This document shows, one piece after another, positions 1 through 5,613 of a stretch of DNA of 6,014 nucleotides. The notes under the pieces were generated by a model. It worked only from the letters and a program-made list of their open reading frames with translations, did no database searches and had not been told where the DNA came from. The position numbers were made by a program, and so were the translations under genes. The DNA lies in contig DBLB01000037.1 in assembly GCA_002298695.1 (NCBI GenBank), positions 551-6,564 on the forward strand, written 5' to 3'. Position 1 is the stretch's first letter, and the number at the start of each line of letters is the position of its first letter. The DNA comes from Clostridiales bacterium UBA735. GTDB lineage: Bacteria; Bacillota; Clostridia; Oscillospirales; Oscillospiraceae.

Positions 1-1
1 C

Positions 2-625
2 TGCGAGCCGATCGAGCGCATGGTCGCCGATGTGCCGGAAAACTCCGTCGGCGCAGTCATCGATAAAATTTCGCAGCGCAAGGGCGAGCTCGTCACCATG
101 ACTCCGGTCGGCAGCCGCATGCGTCTGGAGTTCCTCGTGCCAACACGCGGCCTGTTCGGCTACCGCAACGAATTCCTGACGGATACCCGCGGCGAGGGCA
201 TCATGGCCTCCGTGCTGGACAGCTACGCACCCGTCAAGGGCGACATCGAGCGCCGCCTGACCGGTTCGCTCGTCGCGTTTGAGACCGGCGAAGCCTGCGC
301 CTACGGCCTCGGCAACGTCCAGGACCGCGGCACGCTCTTCATCGGCCCGGGCGTGGACGTCTACGCCGGCATGGTCGTCGGCATCTGCAACCGCAACGAG
401 GACATGTCCGTCAACGTCTGCAAGAAGAAGCAGCTGACGAACATGCGCGCCGCCGGCAGCGACGAGGCCATCCGCCTCGCGCCCCCGAAGATCCTCTCGC
501 TGGAGCAGTGCCTGGAGTACCTCGCAGACGATGAGCTGCTCGAGGTCACGCCGAAGAATCTGCGCATCCGCAAGCGCATTCTCGACCATTCGGCCCGTAT
601 GCGCGCAGTGATGAAAAACAAATAA
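2..625 (+). CDS. typA: Ribosome-associated GTPase TypA/BipA, C-terminal part (5' end outside window)
   Basis: This is the last 207 residues of a protein that is normally about 605-615 residues long. The reading frame is open to the left edge, so the GTPase domain and the true start lie outside. The visible part begins in the EF-G domain V-like region ('ERMVADVPENSVGAV' near the start). It continues into the TypA-specific C-terminal domain, with the hallmark stretches 'PTRGLFGYRNEFLT', 'TRGEGIM', 'GSLVAFETGEA', 'CNRNEDMSVNVCKKKQLTN' and the basic end 'PKNLRIRKRIL'. Members bind the 70S ribosome at the EF-G site and assist ribosome assembly and stress adaptation (family knowledge). The C-terminal domain is the part that separates TypA from EF-G and LepA. 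It ends in TAA and converges on queH, with a long inverted repeat just downstream. The visible frame is intact. Identification is very secure. Confidence 0.97.
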   Translation, partial: CEPIERMVADVPENSVGAVIDKISQRKGELVTMTPVGSRMRLEFLVPTRGLFGYRNEFLTDTRGEGIMASVLDSYAPVKGDIERRLTGSLVAFETGEACAYGLGNVQDRGTLFIGPGVDVYAGMVVGICNRNEDMSVNVCKKKQLTNMRAAGSDEAIRLAPPKILSLEQCLEYLADDELLEVTPKNLRIRKRILDHSARMRAVMKNK

Positions 626-633
626 GCATCCGC

Positions 634-676
634 ATCAAAACACCCGCGCAGGGCTGCAATTGCAGCCCTGCGCGGG
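634..676 (-). terminator. Perfect 17-bp inverted repeat between typA and queH; terminator, mainly for queH
   Basis: Bases 643-659 pair perfectly with 660-676, a GC-rich stem centred on GCAATTGC; the central AATT would form the loop. Read on the minus strand the stem is followed by TGTTTTGATG, a short T-tract, so it best serves as the intrinsic terminator of queH. On the plus strand the stem follows the typA stop codon by 17 bases, but the sequence after it (CGTCTGGCTTCT) is only weakly T-rich. It may work in both directions for the two convergent genes, less efficiently for typA. Confidence 0.8.
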
Positions 677-703
677 CGTCTGGCTTCTATGGTGTCTCTG
701 CGC

Positions 704-1249
704 TCAGGGAAGAATGCGCGACGGCTTCTGATACCGCTCCTGCTCGGAGAAAATGCAGCCGCAGTATTTCTGGATGTAAAACCCCAGCTCCCGCGCGCGG
801 GCCTGCCCGTCGCGGAACATCGGGCGAAAATCCTGATAGTAAAACTGCACGCCGTATTCCTCGCCCGCACGATATGCCACATCCCGCATCAGCTCATGCT
901 GCTGATAGGGGCTGATGAACAGCGACGACGTAAACGCGTCGAAGCCGCCCTCCTTCGCCATCCGCGCCGCCTCATAGAGACGCATCTCATAACATTTCAC
1001 ACACCGCCCTGCAATATCGTCCGCCACCGCGCGGACAAACGGCCGCAGGCCGTAGTCGTCCCGCACGAGCAGCGGCAGGTCGATCACCTTCGCGTATTCC
1101 TGCAAACAATTGCGCCGGGCGCGGTATTCGGTAAACGGATGGATGTTTGGATTATACCAGTAGCCGGTCAGCTCGATCCCGTCGGCGCGCAGCGCGTCGA
1201 TCGGCATATTCGCGCAGGGCGCGCAGCAGATGTGCATCAATAATTTCAC
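704..1249 (-). CDS. queH: Epoxyqueuosine reductase QueH (DUF208 family)
   Basis: A 181-residue protein, a normal length for QueH. The enzyme reduces epoxyqueuosine to queuosine in tRNA, the last step of queuosine synthesis, and is a non-homologous replacement for the cobalamin-dependent QueG. Visible signatures are 'HICCAPC' (Cys8, Cys9, Cys12), 'YNPNIHP' (32-38), 'RCVKCYEMRL' (Cys83, Cys86), 'SPYQQHE' (113-119), 'YQDFRP' (138-143) and 'QKYCGCIFSE' (Cys163, Cys165). The conserved cysteines include the iron-sulfur ligands and a redox pair (family knowledge). The start is GTG at 1247-1249: it gives the usual 'MKLLxHICC' N-terminus and is preceded at 7 bases by GAGGTG. The next ATG (1235-1237) would cut off four residues next to the cysteine motif. 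The gene appears monocistronic, with its own promoter. No other queuosine genes are visible here. Confidence 0.96.
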   Translation of the reverse strand: MKLLMHICCAPCANMPIDALRADGIELTGYWYNPNIHPFTEYRARRNCLQEYAKVIDLPLLVRDDYGLRPFVRAVADDIAGRCVKCYEMRLYEAARMAKEGGFDAFTSSLFISPYQQHELMRDVAYRAGEEYGVQFYYQDFRPMFRDGQARARELGFYIQKYCGCIFSEQERYQKPSRILP

Positions 1250-1256
1250 ACGATTT

Positions 1257-1262
1257 CACCTC
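1257..1262 (-). promoter_or_regulatory. Ribosome binding site GAGGTG for queH
   Basis: The minus strand reads GAGGTG followed by seven bases and then GTG. This spacing selects the GTG at 1249 over the in-frame ATG four codons later. The site sits directly against the predicted transcription start. Confidence 0.75.
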
Positions 1263-1268
1263 ACAGCC

Positions 1269-1297
1269 AGTATAGCACAAAATTTCGACCATCGCAA
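1269..1297 (-). promoter_or_regulatory. Sigma-A-type promoter for queH, extended -10
   Basis: On the minus strand a -35 TTGCGA (plus 1292-1297) is followed by a 17-base spacer and a -10 TATACT (plus 1269-1274). The -10 is preceded by TGC, giving the extended -10 form TGCTATACT. The predicted start near base 1262 leaves a leader of only about 13 bases, with the Shine-Dalgarno at its very 5' end. The -10 is strong and the -35 moderate (4 of 6). Confidence 0.65.
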
Positions 1298-1318
1298 AAA
1301 GAAATCCGTCCTGCTGCG

Positions 1319-1347
1319 TGGACATTTTGCCGCCGGCATGCTATAAT
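1319..1347 (+). promoter_or_regulatory. Sigma-A-type promoter for ade, consensus extended -10
   Basis: A -35 TGGACA (1319-1324, 5 of 6 matches) is separated by exactly 17 bases from a perfect -10 TATAAT (1342-1347), itself preceded by TGC to give an extended -10. The predicted transcript start is near 1354, leaving a leader of about 44 bases. That is too short for a purine riboswitch, so any purine control would have to act through a protein operator. None could be recognised with confidence. Confidence 0.8.
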
Positions 1348-1383
1348 CCATTCTAATAGAACGCAGAAGCAGTGCTCATATAG

Positions 1384-1389
1384 AAAGGA
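1384..1389 (+). promoter_or_regulatory. Ribosome binding site AAAGGA that decides the ade start
   Basis: AAAGGA lies 8 bases before the ATG at 1398. The more upstream in-frame ATG at 1389 overlaps this site and cannot use it, so the start is set at 1398. Confidence 0.75.
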
Positions 1390-1397
1390 TGATTGTG

Positions 1398-3134
1398 ATG
1401 GCAGTACCGACAGAAAGCTACGCAGGCAAAATTCAGCGGAAATTGCTGCGCAAAAAGCGCGTGATCGAGGCCGCCTCCGGCCGGGAAAAGGCCGATCTGG
1501 TGCTGAAAAACGCAACATATGTCAACGTATTTTCCAACGAACTGCGCACTTGTGACATCGCATGCGCCAACGGGCTGATCGTCGGCCTCGGACAATATGA
1601 CGGCGAAGTCGAATACGACATGACCGGCAAGATCGTCTGCCCTGGCTTCATCGACGCGCACATCCATCTGGAATCCAGTCTGGTGTCGCCGCACGAGTTC
1701 GTCAAGGCAACGCTCATCCACGGCACGACCACCGTCATCACCGACCCGCATGAGATCACCAACGTCATGGGCACCGACGGCATCGACTATATGTTCCAGG
1801 CGACCGAGGGACTGCCGATCGACGTGCGCTTCATGCTGCCGTCCTGCGTCCCGGCCACGCCGATGGACGAGAGCGGCGCAAACCTCGACTACCGCGCCAT
1901 CGACTCGTTCTATGACTATCCGCGCGTACAGGGCCTCGCCGAGATGATGAATGCCTACGGCGTCACGCACAACGACGCCGAGGTCGTCGCGAAGATCGTT
2001 GCCGCGCAGGCACATCATAAGAAGATCGACGGCCACGCGCCGGGCCTTTCCGGCAAGGATCTCGACACGTACATCGCCGCCGGCGTCTATTCCGACCACG
2101 AATGCTCCACGATGGAAGATGCGCTGGCCAAGCTGCGCCGCGGCCAGTTCATCATGATCCGCGAGGGCACGGCGGCGCGCAACCTCGAAGCGCTGGCTCC
2201 GCTGCTGACGCCGCAGTATGCCGAGCGCTGCATGTTCTGCACCGACGACAAGCACCCGAACGACCTGCTCGAGAAGGGCCACATCGACTACATCTGCCGC
2301 GAGGCCATCAACAAATACGGCGTCGACCCGATCATCGCCGTCAAGGCTGCGGGCCACCACGCGGCGCGCTATTTCCTGCTCAATAACCGCGGTGCCATTG
2401 CGCCCGGCTATCTGGCCGACTTCGCCATCATTGACAACTTCCGGAACTTCAACGTCCAGATGGTCTTCAAGAAGGGCAAGCTCTACTGGGACGGCACGAC
2501 GCTGCGCGATTTCCCGGCCCCCGAGATCGAGAGCTACCTCGACGAGCGCGCGCACGATACCTTCCACGTCGGCACACTCGTTCCGGACGACTTCCGGGAC
2601 ACGCGCCCGCGCAGCGTGATCGGCATGATCCCCGGCGAGATCGTCACGACCGACAACGGCTATTCCGACCGGATCGACCTTGAAAAGGACATCCTGAAGA
2701 TCGCCGTCATCGAGCGGCATAAGAACACGCACCACATCGGCCTCGGCTACATCCAGGGCTACGGCCTGAAATCCGGCGCGGTCGCAACCTCCATCTCGCA
2801 CGATTCGCACAACATCATCGTCGTCGGCACGAACGAGGACGATATGGCCTTCACCGCCAATCAGATCGTGCAGCAGCATGGCGGCATCGTCGTGGTGGAA
2901 AATGGTGAGATCCGCGGAAATGTCGTGCTGGAGATCGCGGGCATCATGTCCGACTGCCCGCTGACTGAGATGAACGAAAAGCTCGAGGGTGCAAAGAAGG
3001 CGGCCTTCCGCCTCGGCGTCAAGCCGGGCATCGACCCGTTCATGACACTCAGCTTCATGGCCCTGCCGGTCATTCCGACGCTCCGTATCACGACGCGCGG
3101 CATCATCGACGTCGTCACCCAGCAGTATACCTGA
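1398..3134 (+). CDS. ade: Adenine deaminase (AdeC/Ade, amidohydrolase superfamily)
   Basis: A 578-residue protein, the usual length for bacterial Ade. It hydrolyses adenine to hypoxanthine and ammonia (EC 3.5.4.2) in the cytoplasm, feeding purine salvage or nitrogen recovery. The N-terminal metal-dependent hydrolase domain shows 'PGFIDAHIHLESS' with metal-binding His88 and His90 and Glu92, then 'TDPHEITNV', 'GHAPGLSG' (His213), 'SDHE' (232-235), 'IREGTAARN' and 'FCTDDKHPNDL' (Asp283, Asp284, His286). The family's separate C-terminal domain follows from about residue 400 to the end, with 'TDNGYSDR', 'RHKNTHHIGLGY', 'SISHDSHNI' and 'GTNEDDMA'. All expected signatures are present and the frame is unbroken. 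The ATG at 1398 is preferred over ATG 1389 because of the Shine-Dalgarno position. The gene is a single-gene unit, with its own promoter and a strong terminator 4 bases after the stop. It is divergent from queH. Confidence 0.97.
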   Translation: MAVPTESYAGKIQRKLLRKKRVIEAASGREKADLVLKNATYVNVFSNELRTCDIACANGLIVGLGQYDGEVEYDMTGKIVCPGFIDAHIHLESSLVSPHEFVKATLIHGTTTVITDPHEITNVMGTDGIDYMFQATEGLPIDVRFMLPSCVPATPMDESGANLDYRAIDSFYDYPRVQGLAEMMNAYGVTHNDAEVVAKIVAAQAHHKKIDGHAPGLSGKDLDTYIAAGVYSDHECSTMEDALAKLRRGQFIMIREGTAARNLEALAPLLTPQYAERCMFCTDDKHPNDLLEKGHIDYICREAINKYGVDPIIAVKAAGHHAARYFLLNNRGAIAPGYLADFAIIDNFRNFNVQMVFKKGKLYWDGTTLRDFPAPEIESYLDERAHDTFHVGTLVPDDFRDTRPRSVIGMIPGEIVTTDNGYSDRIDLEKDILKIAVIERHKNTHHIGLGYIQGYGLKSGAVATSISHDSHNIIVVGTNEDDMAFTANQIVQQHGGIVVVENGEIRGNVVLEIAGIMSDCPLTEMNEKLEGAKKAAFRLGVKPGIDPFMTLSFMALPVIPTLRITTRGIIDVVTQQYT

Positions 3135-3138
3135 ACAG

Positions 3139-3175
3139 CGGCCCCCGGAGCGACTGATGCTCCGGGGGCCGTTTT
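3139..3175 (+). terminator. Intrinsic terminator of ade
   Basis: A perfect 13-bp GC-rich stem (3139-3151 with 3159-3171) encloses a 7-base loop GACTGAT and is followed by TTTTAT. It starts 4 bases after the ade TGA. The minus-strand side lacks a T-run (CTGTTCAG follows), so it looks one-directional. Confidence 0.92.
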
Positions 3176-3196
3176 ATGCCCGCGATATCCAAATCC

Positions 3197-3219
3197 CCGC
3201 CGTCGGCATATACCGGCGG
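3197..3219 (-). terminator. Weak hairpin downstream of lysC, possible terminator
   Basis: CCGCCG (3197-3202) pairs with CGGCGG (3214-3219) around an 11-base loop, 18 bases past the lysC stop. On the minus strand it is followed by GGGGATTTGG, which is not a proper T-tract. It could slow or end lysC transcripts, or do nothing. Confidence 0.3.
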
Positions 3220-3237
3220 CAAGGCTGCATTTCCCTC

Positions 3238-4563
3238 TTATTCCATCTTGCACTCCACCGCGTGGTAAATGCTGTGGATAGCCTTCTGATAATCGCCTTC
3301 CTGGACGGCGATGATGATGTTCAGCTCGCTCGACCCCTGGTCGATCATGCGCACGTTGATGCCCGCATCTGCGATGGCGCGGAAGATCCGCGCCGCGGTG
3401 CCCTTCGAGTAGATCATGCCGTGGCCGACGACCGCGATCAGCGCCAGCCCATCCTCCACGCTTACCGTGTCCGGATGCAGCTCCTGCCGGATCTCATCCA
3501 GCACCTGCTCGCGGCAGGGCGCCAGCGCGTCCGTGCGCAGCACGATCGACACCGTGTCGATGCCCGACGGGCAATGTTCAAACGAAATGCCGTGCCGCGC
3601 CAGAATTCCCAGCAGATGCGCCACAAAACCGATCTCGCTGTTCATCATGGACTTTTCCACAAAAATGCTGGAAAACCCGCTGTGCCCCGCAATGCCGGTC
3701 ACGCGCCGCTTTTTCAGCTCCGGCGGCAGCTGCGGCAGGATCATCGTGCCCGCATCCTCCGGTGCATTCGTGTTGCGGATATTGATCGGGATGCCTGCCT
3801 TGCGCACCGGGAAGACCGCATCCTCGTGCAGCACCGTCGCACCCATGTACGAAAGCTCGCGCAGCTCCTGATAGGTGATGTGCTCGATCCGGTGCGGGTT
3901 TTCGATGATGCGCGGGTCTGCGGCCAGCATACCGCTCACGTCCGTCCAGTTTTCATAGAGATCGGCGTTCACGGCCCGCGCCACGATGGAGCCCGTCACG
4001 TCCGAACCGCCGCGGGAGAACGTGTGGATCGTCCCGTCCGGCAGCGCCCCATAAAACCCCGGCACCACCGCATGTTCCATTCCGCGCAGCGCCTCGCCGA
4101 ACGCCGCATTCGTCTGTTCCGCCGCAAACACGCCGTGCGCGTCGAACGACACATATTCCGCCGCGTCCACAAACGGGAAGCCCAGATAGGCCGCAATGAT
4201 CTTGGAGTTCAGATATTCGCCGCGGCTTGCCATATAGTCCCGCTGCGGCTGCCCCTGCAAATGCGTGCGGATGACGGCGATCTCGCCGCCGAGGTCAAAC
4301 GTCAGGCCCAGCCCTGCAAGGATCTCGGCAAACCGCGCCTCGATCGCAGAGAGGACCGGTTCAAATTCCTCGTGCGCAGCCGCCGCCTCATAACAGCGGT
4401 ACAGCAGATCCGTCACCTTGATGTCATCCGAAGTTCGCTTCCCGGGCGCAGACGCGACGACGAATCGGCGCGCAGGGTCGCTGCGGACAATGGCCGCAGC
4501 CTTCTTGATCTGCTCCGCAGAGGCCAGCGACGTGCCTCCGAACTTGACGACAATGGTTTTCAT
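3238..4563 (-). CDS. lysC: Aspartate kinase (aspartokinase) with two C-terminal ACT domains
   Basis: A 441-residue monofunctional aspartokinase (EC 2.7.2.4). It phosphorylates L-aspartate with ATP, the committed step toward lysine, threonine, methionine and diaminopimelate. The kinase domain (about 1-280) shows 'KFGGTS' (7-12), 'SRGEYLNS' (113-120), 'SRGGSDVTGS' (183-192), 'WTDVSGMLAADPRI' (206-219) and 'SYMGATVLHEDAV' (238-250). The tandem ACT region covers about 288-350 ('VEKSMMNSEIGF', 'HGISFEHCPSGID') and about 370-436 ('GHGMIYSKGTAARIF', 'MIDQGSSELNI'). ACT domains normally mediate feedback inhibition by lysine and/or threonine; which applies here cannot be read from the sequence. The start is ATG 4561-4563: it gives the family N-terminus MKTIVVKFGGTS, and an upstream in-frame ATG (4588-4590) adds nine unrelated residues within the leader. 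No catalytic homoserine dehydrogenase fusion is present. Stop is TAA. Confidence 0.97.
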   Translation of the reverse strand: MKTIVVKFGGTSLASAEQIKKAAAIVRSDPARRFVVASAPGKRTSDDIKVTDLLYRCYEAAAAHEEFEPVLSAIEARFAEILAGLGLTFDLGGEIAVIRTHLQGQPQRDYMASRGEYLNSKIIAAYLGFPFVDAAEYVSFDAHGVFAAEQTNAAFGEALRGMEHAVVPGFYGALPDGTIHTFSRGGSDVTGSIVARAVNADLYENWTDVSGMLAADPRIIENPHRIEHITYQELRELSYMGATVLHEDAVFPVRKAGIPINIRNTNAPEDAGTMILPQLPPELKKRRVTGIAGHSGFSSIFVEKSMMNSEIGFVAHLLGILARHGISFEHCPSGIDTVSIVLRTDALAPCREQVLDEIRQELHPDTVSVEDGLALIAVVGHGMIYSKGTAARIFRAIADAGINVRMIDQGSSELNIIIAVQEGDYQKAIHSIYHAVECKME

Positions 4564-4567
4564 ACAG

Positions 4568-4579
4568 CTCCGTTCCTTT
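4568..4579 (-). promoter_or_regulatory. Ribosome binding region of lysC
   Basis: The minus strand carries AAAGGA (plus 4574-4579) 10 bases before the ATG at 4563, and GGAG (plus 4568-4571) 4 bases before it. Either can pair with the 16S tail. Both lie downstream of the alternative ATG at 4590, which argues against that longer start. Confidence 0.65.
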
Positions 4580-4599
4580 CTGCCGAACATTTTTCTATC

Positions 4600-4628
4600 A
4601 TTTTAACACGCTTCCATAATCTTGTCGA
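4600..4628 (-). promoter_or_regulatory. Sigma-A-type promoter for lysC, extended -10
   Basis: On the minus strand, TCGACA (plus 4623-4628, 5 of 6 to TTGACA), a 17-base spacer and TAAAAT (plus 4600-4605, 5 of 6 to TATAAT) with TGT directly before the -10. The predicted start near 4593 gives a leader of about 30 bases. That leaves no room for a lysine riboswitch or T-box, so control would be enzymatic (ACT) or by a repressor. No terminator is seen between hisK and this promoter, so read-through from hisK is also possible. Confidence 0.7.
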
Positions 4629-4638
4629 TTGGAGCATT

Positions 4639-5457
4639 CTACAGGATTTTTCTGCTCCCCTGCGCACCGTCTGTCGGATTCAGCAAAAACTCCGGCGTAA
4701 ATGACGTCTCATCCACCAGCGCCGCATACCGCGCAAATCCGCACAGCAGAAACCGCTTGTCGTGGCAGTCCGCCCCCAGCATCAGCGGCACGCCCGCCTC
4801 CTGCATCGCGCGCAGCAAAAAATCATCCGGATACGGCGTTTTGCGGTATCCGCGCGCCATTGCGCCCGTATTGATCTCAAAAATGACCGGCGCACGCTTC
4901 AGCCGTTCCAGTGCGCCGAGCGCCGCGGCGCGGTAGCGCGGGTGCGTCCGATCAAAGAGCAGCCCGTCCTCATTGAACTTCTCGATCAGGTCGAAATGCG
5001 CGATCACGCGGCACCCCGTCTGCTCGTAGAGCGCCCCGACGCAGCGGTAATACTCCTCCGCCATCGCATACCAGTCCCCGCCGAACCAGTCCCGGACAAT
5101 GCCCGCCAGCATCTCCGGCTTCCAGTCCAGGCAGCGGTATTCGCTCCCGTGCTTCAGATCGTGCACGCCGCCGATCACATAGTCATAGTCCTGCCGTCTC
5201 TCCGGCCCGTAAAAATCCCGCTCCACACCGCAGAGGATCCGGATTTCTCCGGCATACGCTTCCTTCAGCCGCCGCACCTCGGCGGCATACGCCCCCTCCG
5301 CCTCCGGCTTCATGGCCGCGTTGTCGTATTCCGCAACGCCGTGCCCGGAAAAGCCGAGCGCCGGACAACCGAGACGAACAGCCTCCTGCACCAGCGCCTC
5401 CGGCGTGTCCTTCCCGTCACAGAACGTGCTGTGTGTGTGATAGTTTGCAAATTTCAT
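4639..5457 (-). CDS. hisK: PHP-family histidinol-phosphate phosphatase (HisJ/HisK type)
   Basis: A 272-residue PHP-domain phosphoesterase, the usual length of the HisJ/HisK group. The expected reaction is L-histidinol phosphate to L-histidinol (EC 3.1.3.15), the penultimate stage of histidine synthesis. The metal-ligand set of PHP enzymes is complete: 'HTHS' (His7, His9), Asp14 in 'FCDG', His39 in 'FSGHG', Glu79 in 'GVERDF', His99 in 'IGGVHD', His154 in 'AHFDLI', and Asp230/His232 in 'GADCHD'. 'EINTGAMARGYRKTPYP' (194-210) is typical of this group. The start at ATG 5455-5457 has AGGAG 8 bases upstream and begins MKFANYHTHS as expected; an upstream in-frame ATG at 5478 lies before that AGGAG. 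It stands apart from any his genes, upstream of and codirectional with lysC at a 75-base gap. Fold assignment is firm; substrate is by homology, since PHP relatives can take other phosphates. Confidence 0.9.
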   Translation of the reverse strand: MKFANYHTHSTFCDGKDTPEALVQEAVRLGCPALGFSGHGVAEYDNAAMKPEAEGAYAAEVRRLKEAYAGEIRILCGVERDFYGPERRQDYDYVIGGVHDLKHGSEYRCLDWKPEMLAGIVRDWFGGDWYAMAEEYYRCVGALYEQTGCRVIAHFDLIEKFNEDGLLFDRTHPRYRAAALGALERLKRAPVIFEINTGAMARGYRKTPYPDDFLLRAMQEAGVPLMLGADCHDKRFLLCGFARYAALVDETSFTPEFLLNPTDGAQGSRKIL

Positions 5458-5465
5458 ACGCCCCG

Positions 5466-5470
5466 CTCCT
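5466..5470 (-). promoter_or_regulatory. Ribosome binding site AGGAG for hisK
   Basis: AGGAG on the minus strand lies 8 bases before ATG 5457. This fixes the start at 5457 rather than the ATG at 5478, which precedes the site. Confidence 0.7.
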
Positions 5471-5501
5471 GTTTCCACTTTTCATCAACCGTTTTTCTCC
5501 C

Positions 5502-5530
5502 ATCATACACCACCCGCACCGTTTCGTAAA
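5502..5530 (-). promoter_or_regulatory. Probable promoter for hisK
   Basis: On the minus strand, TTTACG (plus 5525-5530, 4 of 6) is followed by 17 bases and TATGAT (plus 5502-5507, 5 of 6). The predicted start near 5495 leaves a leader of about 38 bases. Unlike the other promoters here it lacks TGN at the correct position. The short leader leaves no room for a T-box for histidyl-tRNA. Confidence 0.5.
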
Positions 5531-5553
5531 GCATACGTTTTCACGTTCTTAAC

Positions 5554-5582
5554 TTGCCAGAACAGGCTGTTTATGGTAAACT
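5554..5582 (+). promoter_or_regulatory. Probable promoter for the DUF1538 gene, extended -10
   Basis: TTGCCA (5554-5559, 5 of 6 to TTGACA), a 17-base spacer and TAAACT (5577-5582, 4 of 6), with TGG just before the -10. The predicted start is near 5589, with a leader of about 25 bases. AT-rich sequence (5585-5602) follows. Its -35 lies 23 bases from the -35 of the divergent hisK promoter. Confidence 0.5.
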
Positions 5583-5603
5583 GATCATAAATATTATATA
5601 AAT

Positions 5604-5608
5604 GAGGG
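5604..5608 (+). promoter_or_regulatory. Ribosome binding site GAGGG for the DUF1538 gene
   Basis: GAGGG lies 5 bases before ATG 5614. The in-frame ATG at 5602 overlaps it and has only AT-rich sequence without a Shine-Dalgarno upstream, so 5614 is chosen. Confidence 0.6.
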
Positions 5609-5613
5609 ATCCA

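Noticed and set aside
689..1243. 184-codon open frame on the plus strand opposite queH
   Set aside because: The minus strand encodes QueH with all conserved cysteine motifs; this frame has no recognised domain and starts inside the typA-queH gap without a ribosome site.
1348..1397. Purine riboswitch in the ade leader
   Set aside because: The leader from the predicted start is about 44 bases and lacks the paired stems and conserved loops of a purine aptamer.
1353..2879. 508-codon open frame on the minus strand opposite ade
   Set aside because: It lies wholly across the well-conserved ade gene, its start and early part have no ribosome site, and its translation is low-complexity (many V, D, R, A runs) with no recognisable domain. 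It is a by-product of GC-rich third positions in ade.
3157..4704. 515-codon open frame on the plus strand opposite lysC
   Set aside because: It mirrors the lysC gene and spans the lysC promoter and the end of hisK. The translation is rich in R, H, D and V with no family signature, as expected for the antisense frame of a GC-rich gene.
4762..5529. 255-codon open frame on the plus strand opposite hisK
   Set aside because: It is the antisense shadow of a gene with a complete PHP motif set and a proper ribosome site; no coding evidence of its own.
5525..5537. Possible operator CGTAAAGCATACG overlapping the hisK -35
   Set aside because: Only the outer 4 bases on each side are inverted repeats (CGTA/TACG); such short symmetry is expected by chance.
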